Positions 26,357 to 36,686 of a stretch of 64,000 nt of DNA are shown one piece after another. Location: NCBI GenBank assembly GCA_022447665.1, contig JAKVAQ010000023.1:1-64000 (forward strand). Direction: 5' to 3'. The stretch's first letter is position 1, and each line of letters begins with the position of its first letter. A program made the position numbers and the translations under genes. Source of the DNA: Crocinitomicaceae bacterium. Lineage in GTDB: Bacteria; Bacteroidota; Bacteroidia; Flavobacteriales_D; Crocinitomicaceae. A model generated the notes under the pieces. It was not told the DNA's origin, made no database searches, and worked only from the letters and a program-made list of their open reading frames with translations.

Positions 26357-29300
26357 TTAAATGTTATCTAAGTCTGCCTGACGTAATACTCCGAACCACT
26401 TAAGGATCTTTTCGTACTCCTGATCTGGATTACTTGGATGTGTAAACTTAACGTGGATAATATATACACCACCTGCAATTGGAACACCTTGATGGTTCTC
26501 TAAATCCCAATCCAGAGAGGTCATTGGATCATCCTTCACAAAGTTTCTTACTAATGCACCCTGCATGTTGAAGATAGTAATCTCACAACGTTCAGGTAGG
26601 TTAGTGAATTTAACAACGTTCTCAGTTTTATCTCCTTCATAAGTACTGTACGCATAATAAGGGTTAGGAACAACATTAATGTTATCAATAACCGAAACTA
26701 GCTTCGATTCATCACCTGTAATAGTAGGATTATCAATAGTGAATCTGTACATCGGGAAAGTATTGTTTGATAAATCAACTTCTCTAGGTCTGTACTCTTT
26801 ATTGATTCTTAATCCAACCTTCACATCAGTCTCTAATAGATCCATGTTTTGCTCTAACATTGGCGCCATTACCCACTGACAGTTTTTAAGCACTGCTTCG
26901 TAATCTTCTCTACGGTCACCGTTAGACTTTCCGTCGTCTTCTAGTTTTTCTCTTAACCATGCACCTTCATCATAAATTGGACAACCTGTATCATCGTTAT
27001 TTACACCAAATACATATACGTAATGCATTCCACCAAGAAGAGGATTACCAGTGTTATCAACAAATCTGCTCGTTGGATTCCAAATCATGTCATTACCGTT
27101 TTCACCCGTCAACCATGAGTTCTCAGAGAACATCATATTTAACCTTTGTCCAGTGTTAACATCAATTGCATAACCTGGGAACCATCCCATACCAGTTCCT
27201 GAACCATCTTCAGCGCCTGTTTTGTCAACTGAGTTATCAGATCTTAACTCCCAAATATCATCACCATGTTCAGTTTGATTTTCGTTGTTATTGATCTCAA
27301 TAACTGGACAACGCGTCCACTTAGTCTCGTCAGAGGTAATTACGATATCTACATCGTGTAACGTAATGAAATGGTTTTCCGCGTAAGCACCTGTAATTTC
27401 AGACTCTCTTAACGCTGCAGAAGCATCTCCTCCTTCATACCACGCAGTATTAGGATTTTCGCCAGGGAAACCAAATGGCATTCCATAACTTCCATATCCA
27501 CATAATCTGAAAGGAGCAACAGTACCTTCTAATAAACCTTCATATAATGCACTCTCAGAATCAAATCTTGGGTCATCGTCATAGAAACAAGGGTTATTGA
27601 TCCAAAGCTCTACATCACAAGTAGCGGCAGGGTCACCTCCGTCACCAGCTGTTTGCTCTGCTGCAGCTCCTGAACGAATCCAGTTTGTAGGGTAATAACC
27701 ATCACCATCAGAAACACCAGTTAGCCATTGTTTTGATGAATCAGCAAAGGTGATTGTTGCATCAATTGGCTCAGTAAATTTGAAACGATCATTATTTGAC
27801 GAACTTGTTTTAATGTAGTTTACTTGATTGATTGTAACGGATAATCCCCAATCTAAAATTAATTGTTCGTTCGCTTCAGCAATTGTAAAGTCTGAGACAA
27901 CTGTTTCTATAACTCCACCAAAGTTTCTTTCAAGTACCCATTGGTTGTCGTTAAACTCTGCAGTAGAATCTAGGAACTTAAGTGTGTATTCACCTTCTTT
28001 TAAGTTTAAAGGATCAATCACTTTTACATCAACAGGTCCAAATCCACTCTTATATGTTGGTTGCAGGTTTTGGCCATTATCTAAAATAGATTGAACTGTT
28101 GCGTCATTCAACTCCAAGAAAGCTCCACCATTTCCAATTCCCTCTACCTGCGTAATTTCTGGTTGGAAACCATAAGAAGTTGTATAAATAGTTCCATCTG
28201 CTTCTGGCGAAGGATCGTGTGGTATACCTAATACTGACTCTATACCTTGTCCAGTTGCTGAAATACGTGATCTTAAGTAAGGACGTTTTTGTCCATCTAA
28301 TAAGGTTGCATCGTCCGGGTCGTAATCTTTATAATTATTGTACGCGTAAGCAACCGCGATATAATAGTATTTCTTATGGTTAACTAATGTTCTTTCACCA
28401 GTTGCGAATAAATCCTCAGTGATCTTGAATGAATGTCTGATTCCCTCGTCTTCACCATTTACCATTACAGCAGGAATACTAATATCTAATTCCTCATTAT
28501 AAGTGTAATTAACTAATTTGTCTACTCCGTTTTTTCTATCACATTGTGCAACTAGTCTCGCAAATTCTATATCGTCTAGCTGAGTAATTGTAGCGTTCTC
28601 ATCTTTCATTTGGAAAATTTGATATCCTTCGAAACGGAAAGTATCATTGTATGGCCCATCGGCCGCTAAAATTGAATCTGGAGTAATGATGTTAATTCTA
28701 TCTCTCTCAAACCATTCGTTCTCGTCGAACGTAGGAGTTATGTATAAGATTAACTCATTCTCTAATTCCTGAATATTTAAGAATGGTGCTGCAGGTGGCT
28801 CAACTAATTCGAAACAGTTATCGAACAGAGCTTGTGCTTTAGTATCTGCAGTTTTCATTGATCTAACAGAAGCCTCTAAGTCGGTTTCATTTGATCTACC
28901 ATATACCACACCTACAGTGATGTTATTTACCGCACCTGGTACAAGTCTAAATGGACCAGCTGACTGAACAAAACGTCTATCAGCAGGCGCATTTCCAGCA
29001 GTAATTTCGTTCCAGTCAAAGTCACCTGGATCAATACCTCCAGTACCCCAGTTTAATGGATCTGTATTATCAGGGAACATGAAATCTGCTTCAACTGTAC
29101 CTCCAGTTGAAAAACCGTCACCACCGAATACCATTCGCTGTCCGTTTCTCCAAATACCTTGCATGTATCTGTAATAGTCTGTAGCCGATTGAGGATCCCC
29201 GTTTGGTCCTGCAGAGTTGTTGTAGAATACGAATCTTCTCATTCCATAACGCTCGTTATCAACAACACCATCACCATATCCGATACCATTCAAAGCCTCT

Positions 29301-30538
29301 CCATCTAAAATACCAATAGCATTATCCACACCATCATTATCTTGATAAGGTCCTTCGAAGAAATCTACACCAACTGCAGGTGGATTTGTTCCATATCCTG
29401 GTTGCGCTCCCTGACCGTTATCAGTTGCCTCACCGTTATAACAGAAACCTAGACCTCTTTGAACGTCACACCCTACAAGGTCATTTGTTGCATCCCCAAC
29501 ATCCGGATCTACGTACTGCGCAAAGTAAGTATCGAAAAGAGTTTGTGTACCACGGTTAATTAACTCGTAGTTATAAAAAGTCATGTCATTGATCGCATCA
29601 TCAGTAGCGAACGCGAAGGCTTGCGCTCTAATTTCCATACCAATTGGATCTCCACCTGACTCTGTGTGAATATTACCTTTATCGTTGAATACCCACCAGT
29701 GAGTCTCATCACCAAATAATGTTACACGTCGGTCATTTCTACAGTCAACTTCTTCGTTGATATCATACCACGGGTAATCTCCTTCCCCAATTGGGTCGTA
29801 GAAACCACTAGGCGATTGTCCCGGAGGTGCATTATCGTAAAAAGGTGCTAAGTACAAGTCTTGTCCTATTGAAGTATTACCGTGAGCTGGCCAGTTTATG
29901 ATTCTGTCCATTATCTCATCATTCGGTCTTTCCACATCCGCGCAATCAGCAGGATCAGTAACGCCGTTTTCACAATTCCACCATGCAATAAATTGAAGTA
30001 CTTCACCTTTTCTAATCGTAAAGAATTTATCATACTCCACACAAGTTACAGGGAATACCTCAGCCGCACCAAAATCCCTGAATAATGTTAACTCAGCATT
30101 CTGAGGTACGAAAGGATTATAGTTTCCGGAACCTTCAATTAGATCACCTAATGGACCAGCCCAGAAGTCATTCGCTTGACGGAATCTATGCGCAGCAAGC
30201 TTAAGCTGTCCATTAATATCCGTTCCTCCCATCCATAACGCACCTGCATATAGAACGTGGTTTTCAGACCCTTTTGGCACTTCGTACGAAGCAAGACCGT
30301 TATTACCAGCAGCACGATCCGTCCATAAGAAACCTGCAGTTTCAATTAGGGCATTAACGTTGTTAAAATTCATGAACAACTTTCCTACAGCAGGATCACA
30401 ACCCGCCGCTCTATCTCCCATACTTGATACGGGTCTATCTCCAGATCCATCACTCTCCGGCGCGTGCGAAAAGTTGTGGTACGCAGATGCCATTGATACT
30501 GCACCTATCGCCAATAAACTAAAAATTACCTTCTTCAT
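26357..30538 (-). CDS. Giant secreted protein of the TonB-PorV operon
   Basis: 1393 residues. Signal peptide with AVSMASA cleavage. The body is rich in Asp, Asn, Gly and Tyr, with many acidic loops suggesting Ca2+ binding, but no enzyme family is recognised. The last ~105 residues form a beta domain with VVPNPYYAYS, ITIFNMQGALVR and IAGGVYIIHV, close to the FlgD-like/T9SS C-terminal fold, then a tail KILKWFGVLRQ beyond it. It could be T9SS cargo handled by the PorV-family partner. Gaps to both neighbours are under 30 bases, so it is co-transcribed. Confidence 0.65.
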   Translation of the reverse strand: MKKVIFSLLAIGAVSMASAYHNFSHAPESDGSGDRPVSSMGDRAAGCDPAVGKLFMNFNNVNALIETAGFLWTDRAAGNNGLASYEVPKGSENHVLYAGALWMGGTDINGQLKLAAHRFRQANDFWAGPLGDLIEGSGNYNPFVPQNAELTLFRDFGAAEVFPVTCVEYDKFFTIRKGEVLQFIAWWNCENGVTDPADCADVERPNDEIMDRIINWPAHGNTSIGQDLYLAPFYDNAPPGQSPSGFYDPIGEGDYPWYDINEEVDCRNDRRVTLFGDETHWWVFNDKGNIHTESGGDPIGMEIRAQAFAFATDDAINDMTFYNYELINRGTQTLFDTYFAQYVDPDVGDATNDLVGCDVQRGLGFCYNGEATDNGQGAQPGYGTNPPAVGVDFFEGPYQDNDGVDNAIGILDGEALNGIGYGDGVVDNERYGMRRFVFYNNSAGPNGDPQSATDYYRYMQGIWRNGQRMVFGGDGFSTGGTVEADFMFPDNTDPLNWGTGGIDPGDFDWNEITAGNAPADRRFVQSAGPFRLVPGAVNNITVGVVYGRSNETDLEASVRSMKTADTKAQALFDNCFELVEPPAAPFLNIQELENELILYITPTFDENEWFERDRINIITPDSILAADGPYNDTFRFEGYQIFQMKDENATITQLDDIEFARLVAQCDRKNGVDKLVNYTYNEELDISIPAVMVNGEDEGIRHSFKITEDLFATGERTLVNHKKYYYIAVAYAYNNYKDYDPDDATLLDGQKRPYLRSRISATGQGIESVLGIPHDPSPEADGTIYTTSYGFQPEITQVEGIGNGGAFLELNDATVQSILDNGQNLQPTYKSGFGPVDVKVIDPLNLKEGEYTLKFLDSTAEFNDNQWVLERNFGGVIETVVSDFTIAEANEQLILDWGLSVTINQVNYIKTSSSNNDRFKFTEPIDATITFADSSKQWLTGVSDGDGYYPTNWIRSGAAAEQTAGDGGDPAATCDVELWINNPCFYDDDPRFDSESALYEGLLEGTVAPFRLCGYGSYGMPFGFPGENPNTAWYEGGDASAALRESEITGAYAENHFITLHDVDIVITSDETKWTRCPVIEINNNENQTEHGDDIWELRSDNSVDKTGAEDGSGTGMGWFPGYAIDVNTGQRLNMMFSENSWLTGENGNDMIWNPTSRFVDNTGNPLLGGMHYVYVFGVNNDDTGCPIYDEGAWLREKLEDDGKSNGDRREDYEAVLKNCQWVMAPMLEQNMDLLETDVKVGLRINKEYRPREVDLSNNTFPMYRFTIDNPTITGDESKLVSVIDNINVVPNPYYAYSTYEGDKTENVVKFTNLPERCEITIFNMQGALVRNFVKDDPMTSLDWDLENHQGVPIAGGVYIIHVKFTHPSNPDQEYEKILKWFGVLRQADLDNI

Positions 30539-30566
30539 AAACTCTTAATTAATTTCTTTAAACAAA

Positions 30567-33500
30567 TTAGAAATCAAATTTAACCCCTAGACGAATTGTT
30601 CTTGGGATACCCAAATTAAATGGGTTTTGTACTTTAAGCATGTAATAATCTCTAAATGCTTGTGAATCCAACTGCTGACTGATGAATGGTTGGAACTGAG
30701 CAGAAGCTAAGTAACCATCGTCATCAGGTGTACCTGTTGCACGGTAAACATTTAAAGTATTTATTATGTTGAAAATGTTTGTTACACGACAATAAACATT
30801 TAAGTAAGCGACTTTCTTTTTATCCTCGTCATTTCCAAACTCTAATAGGAAGTTTCTATCAATCTGTAAATCCATTCTATATTGCCAAGGCTTACGCGAA
30901 CCATTTAATGAACCTTCTAGGAATGACTGGTTAGAAGAGAATAACGCTTCACCAACTGGTTGACGGAACGCAGAATACGGAGTTCCTGAACCAATATTCG
31001 TTACAAAGTTTAATCCTGTATTCTCAAGTAAGGCAGTCTCACCTATCTTAGGACCATTATAGTCTTTTCCAGCTCCATATCTGTAGTCAAAGACAAAGTT
31101 AAAGTTGTGACGTTGGTCGTAAGTATAAGGGAAGATTGTTCTTAAATTCGGAAGACCAGCATTGATAAGACCTGCAGCTGAAGTAGCATCAGAACCAGTA
31201 CCGTTAGCGAACTGTAATGTATATGATGCTGTCATACGCACATTACCTGTTCTTCTTAAGTCATAAGCAACCGTTAACCCTTTAACCGTACCAAAATCTC
31301 TGTTACCGAATGTAATGTAAGAGTTTGGATGAGCGTTAACAACATTAATTAACTGTACTTGATCTCTCTGTTCTTTATAGAATGCTGAGATTTTTAAAGA
31401 TGAAGTTTTACTCAATACTTGCTGGAAACCTAACTCATAGTCTATTGTTCTTTCAGGTCTTAGGTTCGGATTCGCAATTGTTCCACCACCATTCGCTAAG
31501 AATTGGTAATCAACTGGGTTGAAAATGTTACCCGTCGTTGGTCTTCTTGTAAGGATATCGTAATGAGCGAAGAACGATGCCTCATCAGAAATTGGGAATG
31601 AGAATGCAATTCTAGGCATCACATTGATTTGAGTCTTGTAATCTTCGAAAGCATCTGCTGTAGGTGTAGACAAAGTTGGATCTACTAGCCAAGGAGCAAT
31701 ACCTTTTGAACCTTCGATTACAGTTGGATCTGCAACCTCAACACCATTCGCGTCATACCAAGTATCACCATTACGGTAACCATTAATTGTAGTAGGGTTA
31801 TCGATATCGTTTACGTACACAACAAAATCATCTCCCATGTTTCCTGGGTGAGTAACCGCTGTTCCATTTGGAAGTTCAGTGATTTCTCTTACTGTCCTTG
31901 CATTGTATAATAAGTAAGGATCCTTAAGTACAGGCTGGTTAGCATCGAATACATCCACTCGTAAACCTACGTTAAAGATGATGTCATCAAATGCAAACTT
32001 ATCCATAATGTAACCCGCCATGTAGATTGGTTGGAAGGCACCAATTTTTCTTACGAAGTTTCCGTTTTCATCATATTCTGTAAAGTAGTCATTGATATCT
32101 GTATTACCTCTTACTTTTTGTCCCGTATGATCGTAACCTCTCCAAGTAAATAAGCTGTTTCCTGAATTCAACAATTCATCAGGACTGAACATATCAAGGG
32201 TAAAAAAGTTCGGATCTAGCTGATCAATCACAATGAAATCTGTTCCATCAGTGTAAGCGTCTAAGTCAGCTCCAGATAAACCAGCTTGTTCTCCTAATTT
32301 TCTTCGCACGTTGTAATCAAAGAAGTATTGTGCATCATTTCCCTGAATACCTTCGTAGTCACCCTTTGATGCATTTAATCTTTCATACGTTAATCTTGGG
32401 AACGTTCCGAAATAATCGAAAGTAGTAGTCGCAGCACTTCTGTCTATCTCAAGAATATGACTATTCATATATTGACGAGCAATGCTCCATAAACCTATTG
32501 GCGCACCACTGAATGCTCTATCCCATCTTTGTTCGTATTCGAAACCTAATGAAATAGCATGGTTATTTAAGTTGATAGTACCTGAACCAGTGATACGGAA
32601 CTGATCATTTTGTGAATAACCGTAATTATTAAATGGTGTCCCGATATTATTCCAAATACCATAAATATTGAAAGGAGTGTCTCCATTTCTTAATGCACCA
32701 CCTTGCTGCAACTGTAGTATATTTTCATAGTTACCTTCAGGCTGATCAGCATAAATAGTGTAATACTGAGAAGTAATCGCAGCAAGAGCTTCATTATTTG
32801 TGGAAGGCGTAAAATTCACAATAGTCTCTCTAAAACCATCCATTAGCAGTGAATCGCCTGCCGAGTTAAACGAATATGTGGGCTCAAAAATTCTTTCAAA
32901 GGTCCCAACATGTCCATAGTTGAATATTCTATCCTGATGAGTTGCATCCCAGCTTCTTCCATAACTTTGAGAGTAATCAATCATTAATGAATAATAAGCC
33001 GATTTAATTTTTGAATTAGACCCTTCCGTATTGTTATTGAAACGCTGCGTAAAGCGACCATAAACCCTCCAGTCTAATCTTCTAGACTGACCAAAATTCT
33101 CGAAGTTCATTAGTGAACCAGCATAGTTATAACCTCTTCCTGTACTCCAAGCCATGTTCCCCCCAAAAGTAAGGTTGATACTTGGTCCAGCATTAACATC
33201 AATCTTTCCAGCTGCTGAAGCAGATCTACCTCTTGCATTCATTCTCCAAGGAACCTGCTCGAATGCTGAATTATTAGGATCATCAAAATCATGACGTAAG
33301 AAATCTGTATTGTAATAAGTACCTGTACCCGTACCTGTAGGTCTAAGAGGACCAAGAGCATTAGGATCTAAGATTGAATCTCTCCACTCTCTCTTCAATC
33401 TGTAGTTACCACCTTCTGCTAAAGGACGTCCATCAAGTACGTCTGAGAAGTTTCCAGAAATAAAGAACCCTAAAATTGGCTTAGTCTTTTTACCTGTTGA

Positions 33501-34349
33501 ATCTTTCTTCATTAATAAAGGACCAGAAATCATACCCTCAACAAGGTTATAAGCATACTTATCTAATCCAAAAACCCTTCCATCATATCCTAGAGGATCA
33601 TCTCCATTAAAGTAGAAACCTGAAGTTACACCTTCAAAAGAACCGAAGTACTTAGCTGATGGACCTCTAGTAGTAATTGAAATTACACCACCTGTTACAT
33701 CACCATAGTTAGCAGGAACACCACCAGTAATTACAGCTACCTCTTGAATCGCTGATTTTGGTAAAGCTGACGAACCCCTTACTTTAATACCATCAATGAA
33801 GTAGTATGATGCTTCAGAACGAGCACCTCGAATACTTAATGCATCAGAACCTTCCGCCGCGTAAACACCACCAACAGTTTTTGCGATACCAGCTGCATCA
33901 CGCATTGGCATCTTTGCGATATCATCTCTAGTTACAACAGCACCTGACGCTCCACCATCCTTATCGATAAGAGGAACCTCATAAGCAATTACCTCAACCA
34001 CGTCTAACATTTCAGACGATTGACCCATTTGAATTGGATCTAATGGAGTTAATTTATCTGAGTTTACAACAACCCCTTCTTGTCTTACGGGCTGATACCC
34101 TACGAATCGCACCTCTACATCATAAGAACCAGGTGCAAGAGAAGAAATTCTAAACACTCCATTAAAGTCAGTCTTTGAAACTGCCTTTTGTTGATCATTT
34201 TGAAAAACTGCAACCTTAACAAAAGGAAGCGGTTCTCCAGTTTCTTTATCAACAACGGAACCTTTAATGGATCCAACACCGGTCTGCGCGAACACAAAAC
34301 CAACTGACAACAAGCAAGTTGTGAAAAATAATCTTAGTGGTGTCAACAT
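30567..34349 (-). CDS. TonB-dependent receptor with carboxypeptidase regulatory-like domain
   Basis: 1260 residues. Signal peptide (ending FVFA-QT); carboxypeptidase regulatory-like domain (about 24-110, GSIKGSVVDKETGEPLPFV); a plug (about 115-230) with DALSIRGARSEASYYFIDG and VGGVYAAEGS; then a large barrel ending in Phe (GVKFDF). It belongs to the CarboxypepD_reg/TonB group common in Bacteroidota. Such receptors import or display large ligands, and no glycan or SusD partner is next to it. It is the first gene of the operon with the giant secreted protein and the PorV-family barrel. Confidence 0.9.
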   Translation of the reverse strand: MLTPLRLFFTTCLLSVGFVFAQTGVGSIKGSVVDKETGEPLPFVKVAVFQNDQQKAVSKTDFNGVFRISSLAPGSYDVEVRFVGYQPVRQEGVVVNSDKLTPLDPIQMGQSSEMLDVVEVIAYEVPLIDKDGGASGAVVTRDDIAKMPMRDAAGIAKTVGGVYAAEGSDALSIRGARSEASYYFIDGIKVRGSSALPKSAIQEVAVITGGVPANYGDVTGGVISITTRGPSAKYFGSFEGVTSGFYFNGDDPLGYDGRVFGLDKYAYNLVEGMISGPLLMKKDSTGKKTKPILGFFISGNFSDVLDGRPLAEGGNYRLKREWRDSILDPNALGPLRPTGTGTGTYYNTDFLRHDFDDPNNSAFEQVPWRMNARGRSASAAGKIDVNAGPSINLTFGGNMAWSTGRGYNYAGSLMNFENFGQSRRLDWRVYGRFTQRFNNNTEGSNSKIKSAYYSLMIDYSQSYGRSWDATHQDRIFNYGHVGTFERIFEPTYSFNSAGDSLLMDGFRETIVNFTPSTNNEALAAITSQYYTIYADQPEGNYENILQLQQGGALRNGDTPFNIYGIWNNIGTPFNNYGYSQNDQFRITGSGTINLNNHAISLGFEYEQRWDRAFSGAPIGLWSIARQYMNSHILEIDRSAATTTFDYFGTFPRLTYERLNASKGDYEGIQGNDAQYFFDYNVRRKLGEQAGLSGADLDAYTDGTDFIVIDQLDPNFFTLDMFSPDELLNSGNSLFTWRGYDHTGQKVRGNTDINDYFTEYDENGNFVRKIGAFQPIYMAGYIMDKFAFDDIIFNVGLRVDVFDANQPVLKDPYLLYNARTVREITELPNGTAVTHPGNMGDDFVVYVNDIDNPTTINGYRNGDTWYDANGVEVADPTVIEGSKGIAPWLVDPTLSTPTADAFEDYKTQINVMPRIAFSFPISDEASFFAHYDILTRRPTTGNIFNPVDYQFLANGGGTIANPNLRPERTIDYELGFQQVLSKTSSLKISAFYKEQRDQVQLINVVNAHPNSYITFGNRDFGTVKGLTVAYDLRRTGNVRMTASYTLQFANGTGSDATSAAGLINAGLPNLRTIFPYTYDQRHNFNFVFDYRYGAGKDYNGPKIGETALLENTGLNFVTNIGSGTPYSAFRQPVGEALFSSNQSFLEGSLNGSRKPWQYRMDLQIDRNFLLEFGNDEDKKKVAYLNVYCRVTNIFNIINTLNVYRATGTPDDDGYLASAQFQPFISQQLDSQAFRDYYMLKVQNPFNLGIPRTIRLGVKFDF

Positions 34350-34392
34350 AAGTAAGCGAATTATGTTAAATATTCTTAATTACAATAGCGGG

Positions 34393-34425
34393 TAAATATA
34401 GCTACTTTAAACATTATTTGATCAA
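34393..34425 (-). promoter_or_regulatory. Promoter for the TonB receptor operon
   Basis: TTG (complement of 34423-34425), 22-base spacer and TATATTTA (complement of 34393-34400), one mismatch from TAnnTTTG. Transcription would start near 34387, 38 bases before the ATG. Confidence 0.45.
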
Positions 34426-34522
34426 AAATTTAATAAAATCTTAACAGAGGCTACACTCCATGAACAAAGTTAGAGAATGTAATTAGATAAGTTTGAGACT
34501 GAAAAGACGAAAAAAGACTTAA

Positions 34523-34813
34523 TTATACTAGTCTATTATTCTTCATTGATTTTCCTTTTTGACGACGTTTAGCATTTTTTGCCGCACGTTTCATCCTTTT
34601 TCTAGTGGCTTTGTCTTGATTAGACCAATGTCTTTTACCACTTCTTTTTCTGGATCTATAGCTATTTTTGACTTTCTTATTCTTTTTACCGCCTTTATCA
34701 CTTTTAACGCTTTTTGCTCCTTTATCCTGAGCATAAACATTGTTAGGCTGAATAGCAGCTATTGCAATAAAAATAAATAACTTCGTTAATAAGAAACCTA
34801 GCTTTCGTCTCAT
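34523..34813 (-). CDS. Small secreted, strongly basic protein
   Basis: 96 residues from the ATG at 34813; a longer in-frame start lies inside the divergent lipoprotein gene. The signal peptide ends NNVYA-Q. The mature ~68 residues hold 29 Lys/Arg and only three Asp, so the protein is highly basic and likely binds nucleic acid or acidic polysaccharide. No family is recognised. Its start codon shares the palindrome CATG with the divergent gene. Confidence 0.55.
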   Translation of the reverse strand: MRRKLGFLLTKLFIFIAIAAIQPNNVYAQDKGAKSVKSDKGGKKNKKVKNSYRSRKRSGKRHWSNQDKATRKRMKRAAKNAKRRQKGKSMKNNRLV

Positions 34814-35246
34814 GAAACAAATATATGCAAGATACCTTTGGTTAACGTTAAGTTTTAACATTTTATTTTTCGTATCGTGTGAGGGTGGCGAACATCCAGT
34901 ACCGAATGTACCCGTGAATATTGTAATAAACACAGACCTCCCGCTATACCAGCCTCTAAAAGCTACAGGAGGAACTGCTTATGTTGAAGGTGGTTCAAGA
35001 GGAATTGTTGTTTACAATAATTTTGACAATATTGTCGCTTTAGATAGACATGGCACATTTAATTCATCAGACCCGAATGTTCAAGTGATAGTAAACCCAG
35101 AAAATCAATTTGAGCTTATCGACACTATTTCGGGATCTAAATACAGTATTTTAAGCGGTGTAGTTCTTGAAGGGCCGGCCGAATTTCCGTTACGCGGTTA
35201 CAATACAACTTGGGACGGATTCTTGAATATCAGTATCTTTAATTAA
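34812..35246 (+). CDS. Lipoprotein resembling a Rieske-fold protein that lost its cluster ligands
   Basis: 144 residues with lipobox FFVSC (Cys23), which is the only Cys. The pattern PNVPVNIVIN, GGTAYVEGGSRGIVVY, then ALDRHG, SGSKYSILSGVVLEGPAEFPLRGY and FLNISIFN follows the lipid-anchored Rieske-like proteins of Bacteroidota, which carry CPxxxx and CxxCGS. Here the cluster Cys/His residues are absent (SGSKY where CxxCGSxY is expected). It may be a structural or ligand-binding relative. The assignment is by pattern, not by search. A bidirectional terminator follows. Confidence 0.5.
   Translation: MKQIYARYLWLTLSFNILFFVSCEGGEHPVPNVPVNIVINTDLPLYQPLKATGGTAYVEGGSRGIVVYNNFDNIVALDRHGTFNSSDPNVQVIVNPENQFELIDTISGSKYSILSGVVLEGPAEFPLRGYNTTWDGFLNISIFN
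34818..34825 (-). promoter_or_regulatory. -7 promoter box for the basic secreted protein
   Basis: TATATTTG on the minus strand matches TAnnTTTG. RNA would start near 34811, at the ATG itself, so the mRNA may be leaderless. Confidence 0.35.
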
Positions 35247-35251
35247 ATAAA

Positions 35252-35277
35252 AAAGGTCGTCTTTTCGGACGACCTTT
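35252..35277. terminator. Bidirectional rho-independent terminator
   Basis: AAAGGTCGTC pairs with GACGACCTTT around TTTTCG. The flanking A-run gives a strong U-run to the minus transcript (ahcY), and the plus side has U residues for the lipoprotein gene, so it can serve both converging genes. Confidence 0.85.
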
Positions 35278-35301
35278 CTGCAAGAAAATTATTAGATTTT
35301 C

Positions 35302-36615
35302 TTAATATCTGTAGTGTTCTGGCTTATATGGACCTTCAACTTTAACGCCAATATAATCCGCTTGCTCTTCTCTTAACTCTGTAAGCTCAGCTCCAACTTT
35401 TGCTAGGTGAAGTTTAGCCACTTTCTCATCAAGATGCTTAGGCAACATATACACTTCATTTTCGTAGTTATCCGAATTATTCCAAAGCTCAATTTGCGCT
35501 AAAGTTTGATTCGTGAACGAGTTCGACATTACAAAAGAAGGGTGCCCTGTAGCACAACCTAAATTCACAAGTCTACCTTCTGCGAGAACAATAATATCAT
35601 TCCCATTTAAAGTGTACATATCTACTTGCGGCTTAATCTCTGTTTTAGTTGATCCATACTTATCGTTTAGCCATGCCATATCGATCTCGTTATCGAAATG
35701 ACCAATATTACAAACGATAGTTTTATCTCTCATCGCTTCAAAATGATGTCCTTGTACAATATCCTTGTTTCCTGTTGTAGTAACAACGATATCAACTTTA
35801 TCAACTACTGATTCAAGTTTTCTTACTTCAAAACCATCCATTGCCGCTTGTAAAGCACAAATTGGATCGATTTCAGTTACAATAACTCTGGCTCCAGCTC
35901 CTTGTAATGAAGCAGCAGATCCTTTACCAACATCACCATAACCACAAACAACAGCAACTTTACCAGCCATCATTGTATCCGTAGCTCTGCGAATTGCATC
36001 TACTAAAGACTCTTTACACCCGTATTTATTATCAAATTTTGATTTCGTAACAGAATCGTTAACGTTGATTGCAGGCATTACCAATGTTCCATTCTTCATT
36101 CTCTCATAAAGTCTATGAACACCAGTTGTAGTTTCTTCTGACAAACCTTTGATATCTTTTGTTAATTCTGGAAATCTGTCAAAAACCATGTTTGTTAAAT
36201 CACCACCATCATCCAATATCATATTTAAAGGCTGACCATCTTTAAACGAGAATAAAGTTTGTTCAATACACCAATCAAACTCTTCTTCATTCATTCCTTT
36301 CCATGCGTAAACTGGAATACCTGCAGCAGCTATTGCAGCAGCAGCATGATCTTGGGTTGAGAAAATATTACATGAAGACCATGTCACATCTGCTCCTAAC
36401 TCAACTAAAGTTTCAATTAAAACTGCAGTTTGAATAGTCATATGAAGACATCCAGCGATTCTCGCACCAGCTAGCGGCTTAGAATCTCCATACTCTTCTC
36501 TTAGAGACATTAATCCAGGCATTTCAGCTTCTGCAATTCTAATCTCTTTTCTACCCCAATCCGCTAATGAAATATCTTTAACCTTGTATTTCATTCTTTC
36601 TGTTGTATCACTCAT
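35302..36615 (-). CDS. ahcY: Adenosylhomocysteinase
   Basis: 437 residues, normal length. It hydrolyses S-adenosylhomocysteine to adenosine and homocysteine in the methylation cycle. [22 protein letters not shown] near the N-terminus, the NAD-binding [13 protein letters not shown] and C-terminal [20 protein letters not shown] are all diagnostic. A -7 box (TAAATTTG) and a terminator bracket it, so it is probably monocistronic. Confidence 0.97.
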   Translation of the reverse strand: MSDTTERMKYKVKDISLADWGRKEIRIAEAEMPGLMSLREEYGDSKPLAGARIAGCLHMTIQTAVLIETLVELGADVTWSSCNIFSTQDHAAAAIAAAGIPVYAWKGMNEEEFDWCIEQTLFSFKDGQPLNMILDDGGDLTNMVFDRFPELTKDIKGLSEETTTGVHRLYERMKNGTLVMPAINVNDSVTKSKFDNKYGCKESLVDAIRRATDTMMAGKVAVVCGYGDVGKGSAASLQGAGARVIVTEIDPICALQAAMDGFEVRKLESVVDKVDIVVTTTGNKDIVQGHHFEAMRDKTIVCNIGHFDNEIDMAWLNDKYGSTKTEIKPQVDMYTLNGNDIIVLAEGRLVNLGCATGHPSFVMSNSFTNQTLAQIELWNNSDNYENEVYMLPKHLDEKVAKLHLAKVGAELTELREEQADYIGVKVEGPYKPEHYRY

Positions 36616-36640
36616 TATTAATTTCTTTTCAAATATTTGG

Positions 36641-36648
36641 CAAATTTA
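36641..36648 (-). promoter_or_regulatory. -7 promoter box for ahcY
   Basis: TAAATTTG on the minus strand matches TAnnTTTG and predicts a start near 36635, 20 bases before the ATG. No clear -33 TTG. Confidence 0.4.
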
Positions 36649-36686
36649 CGAAACTCCTAGTTAATTTGCATTAAAATCTTCTCCCA

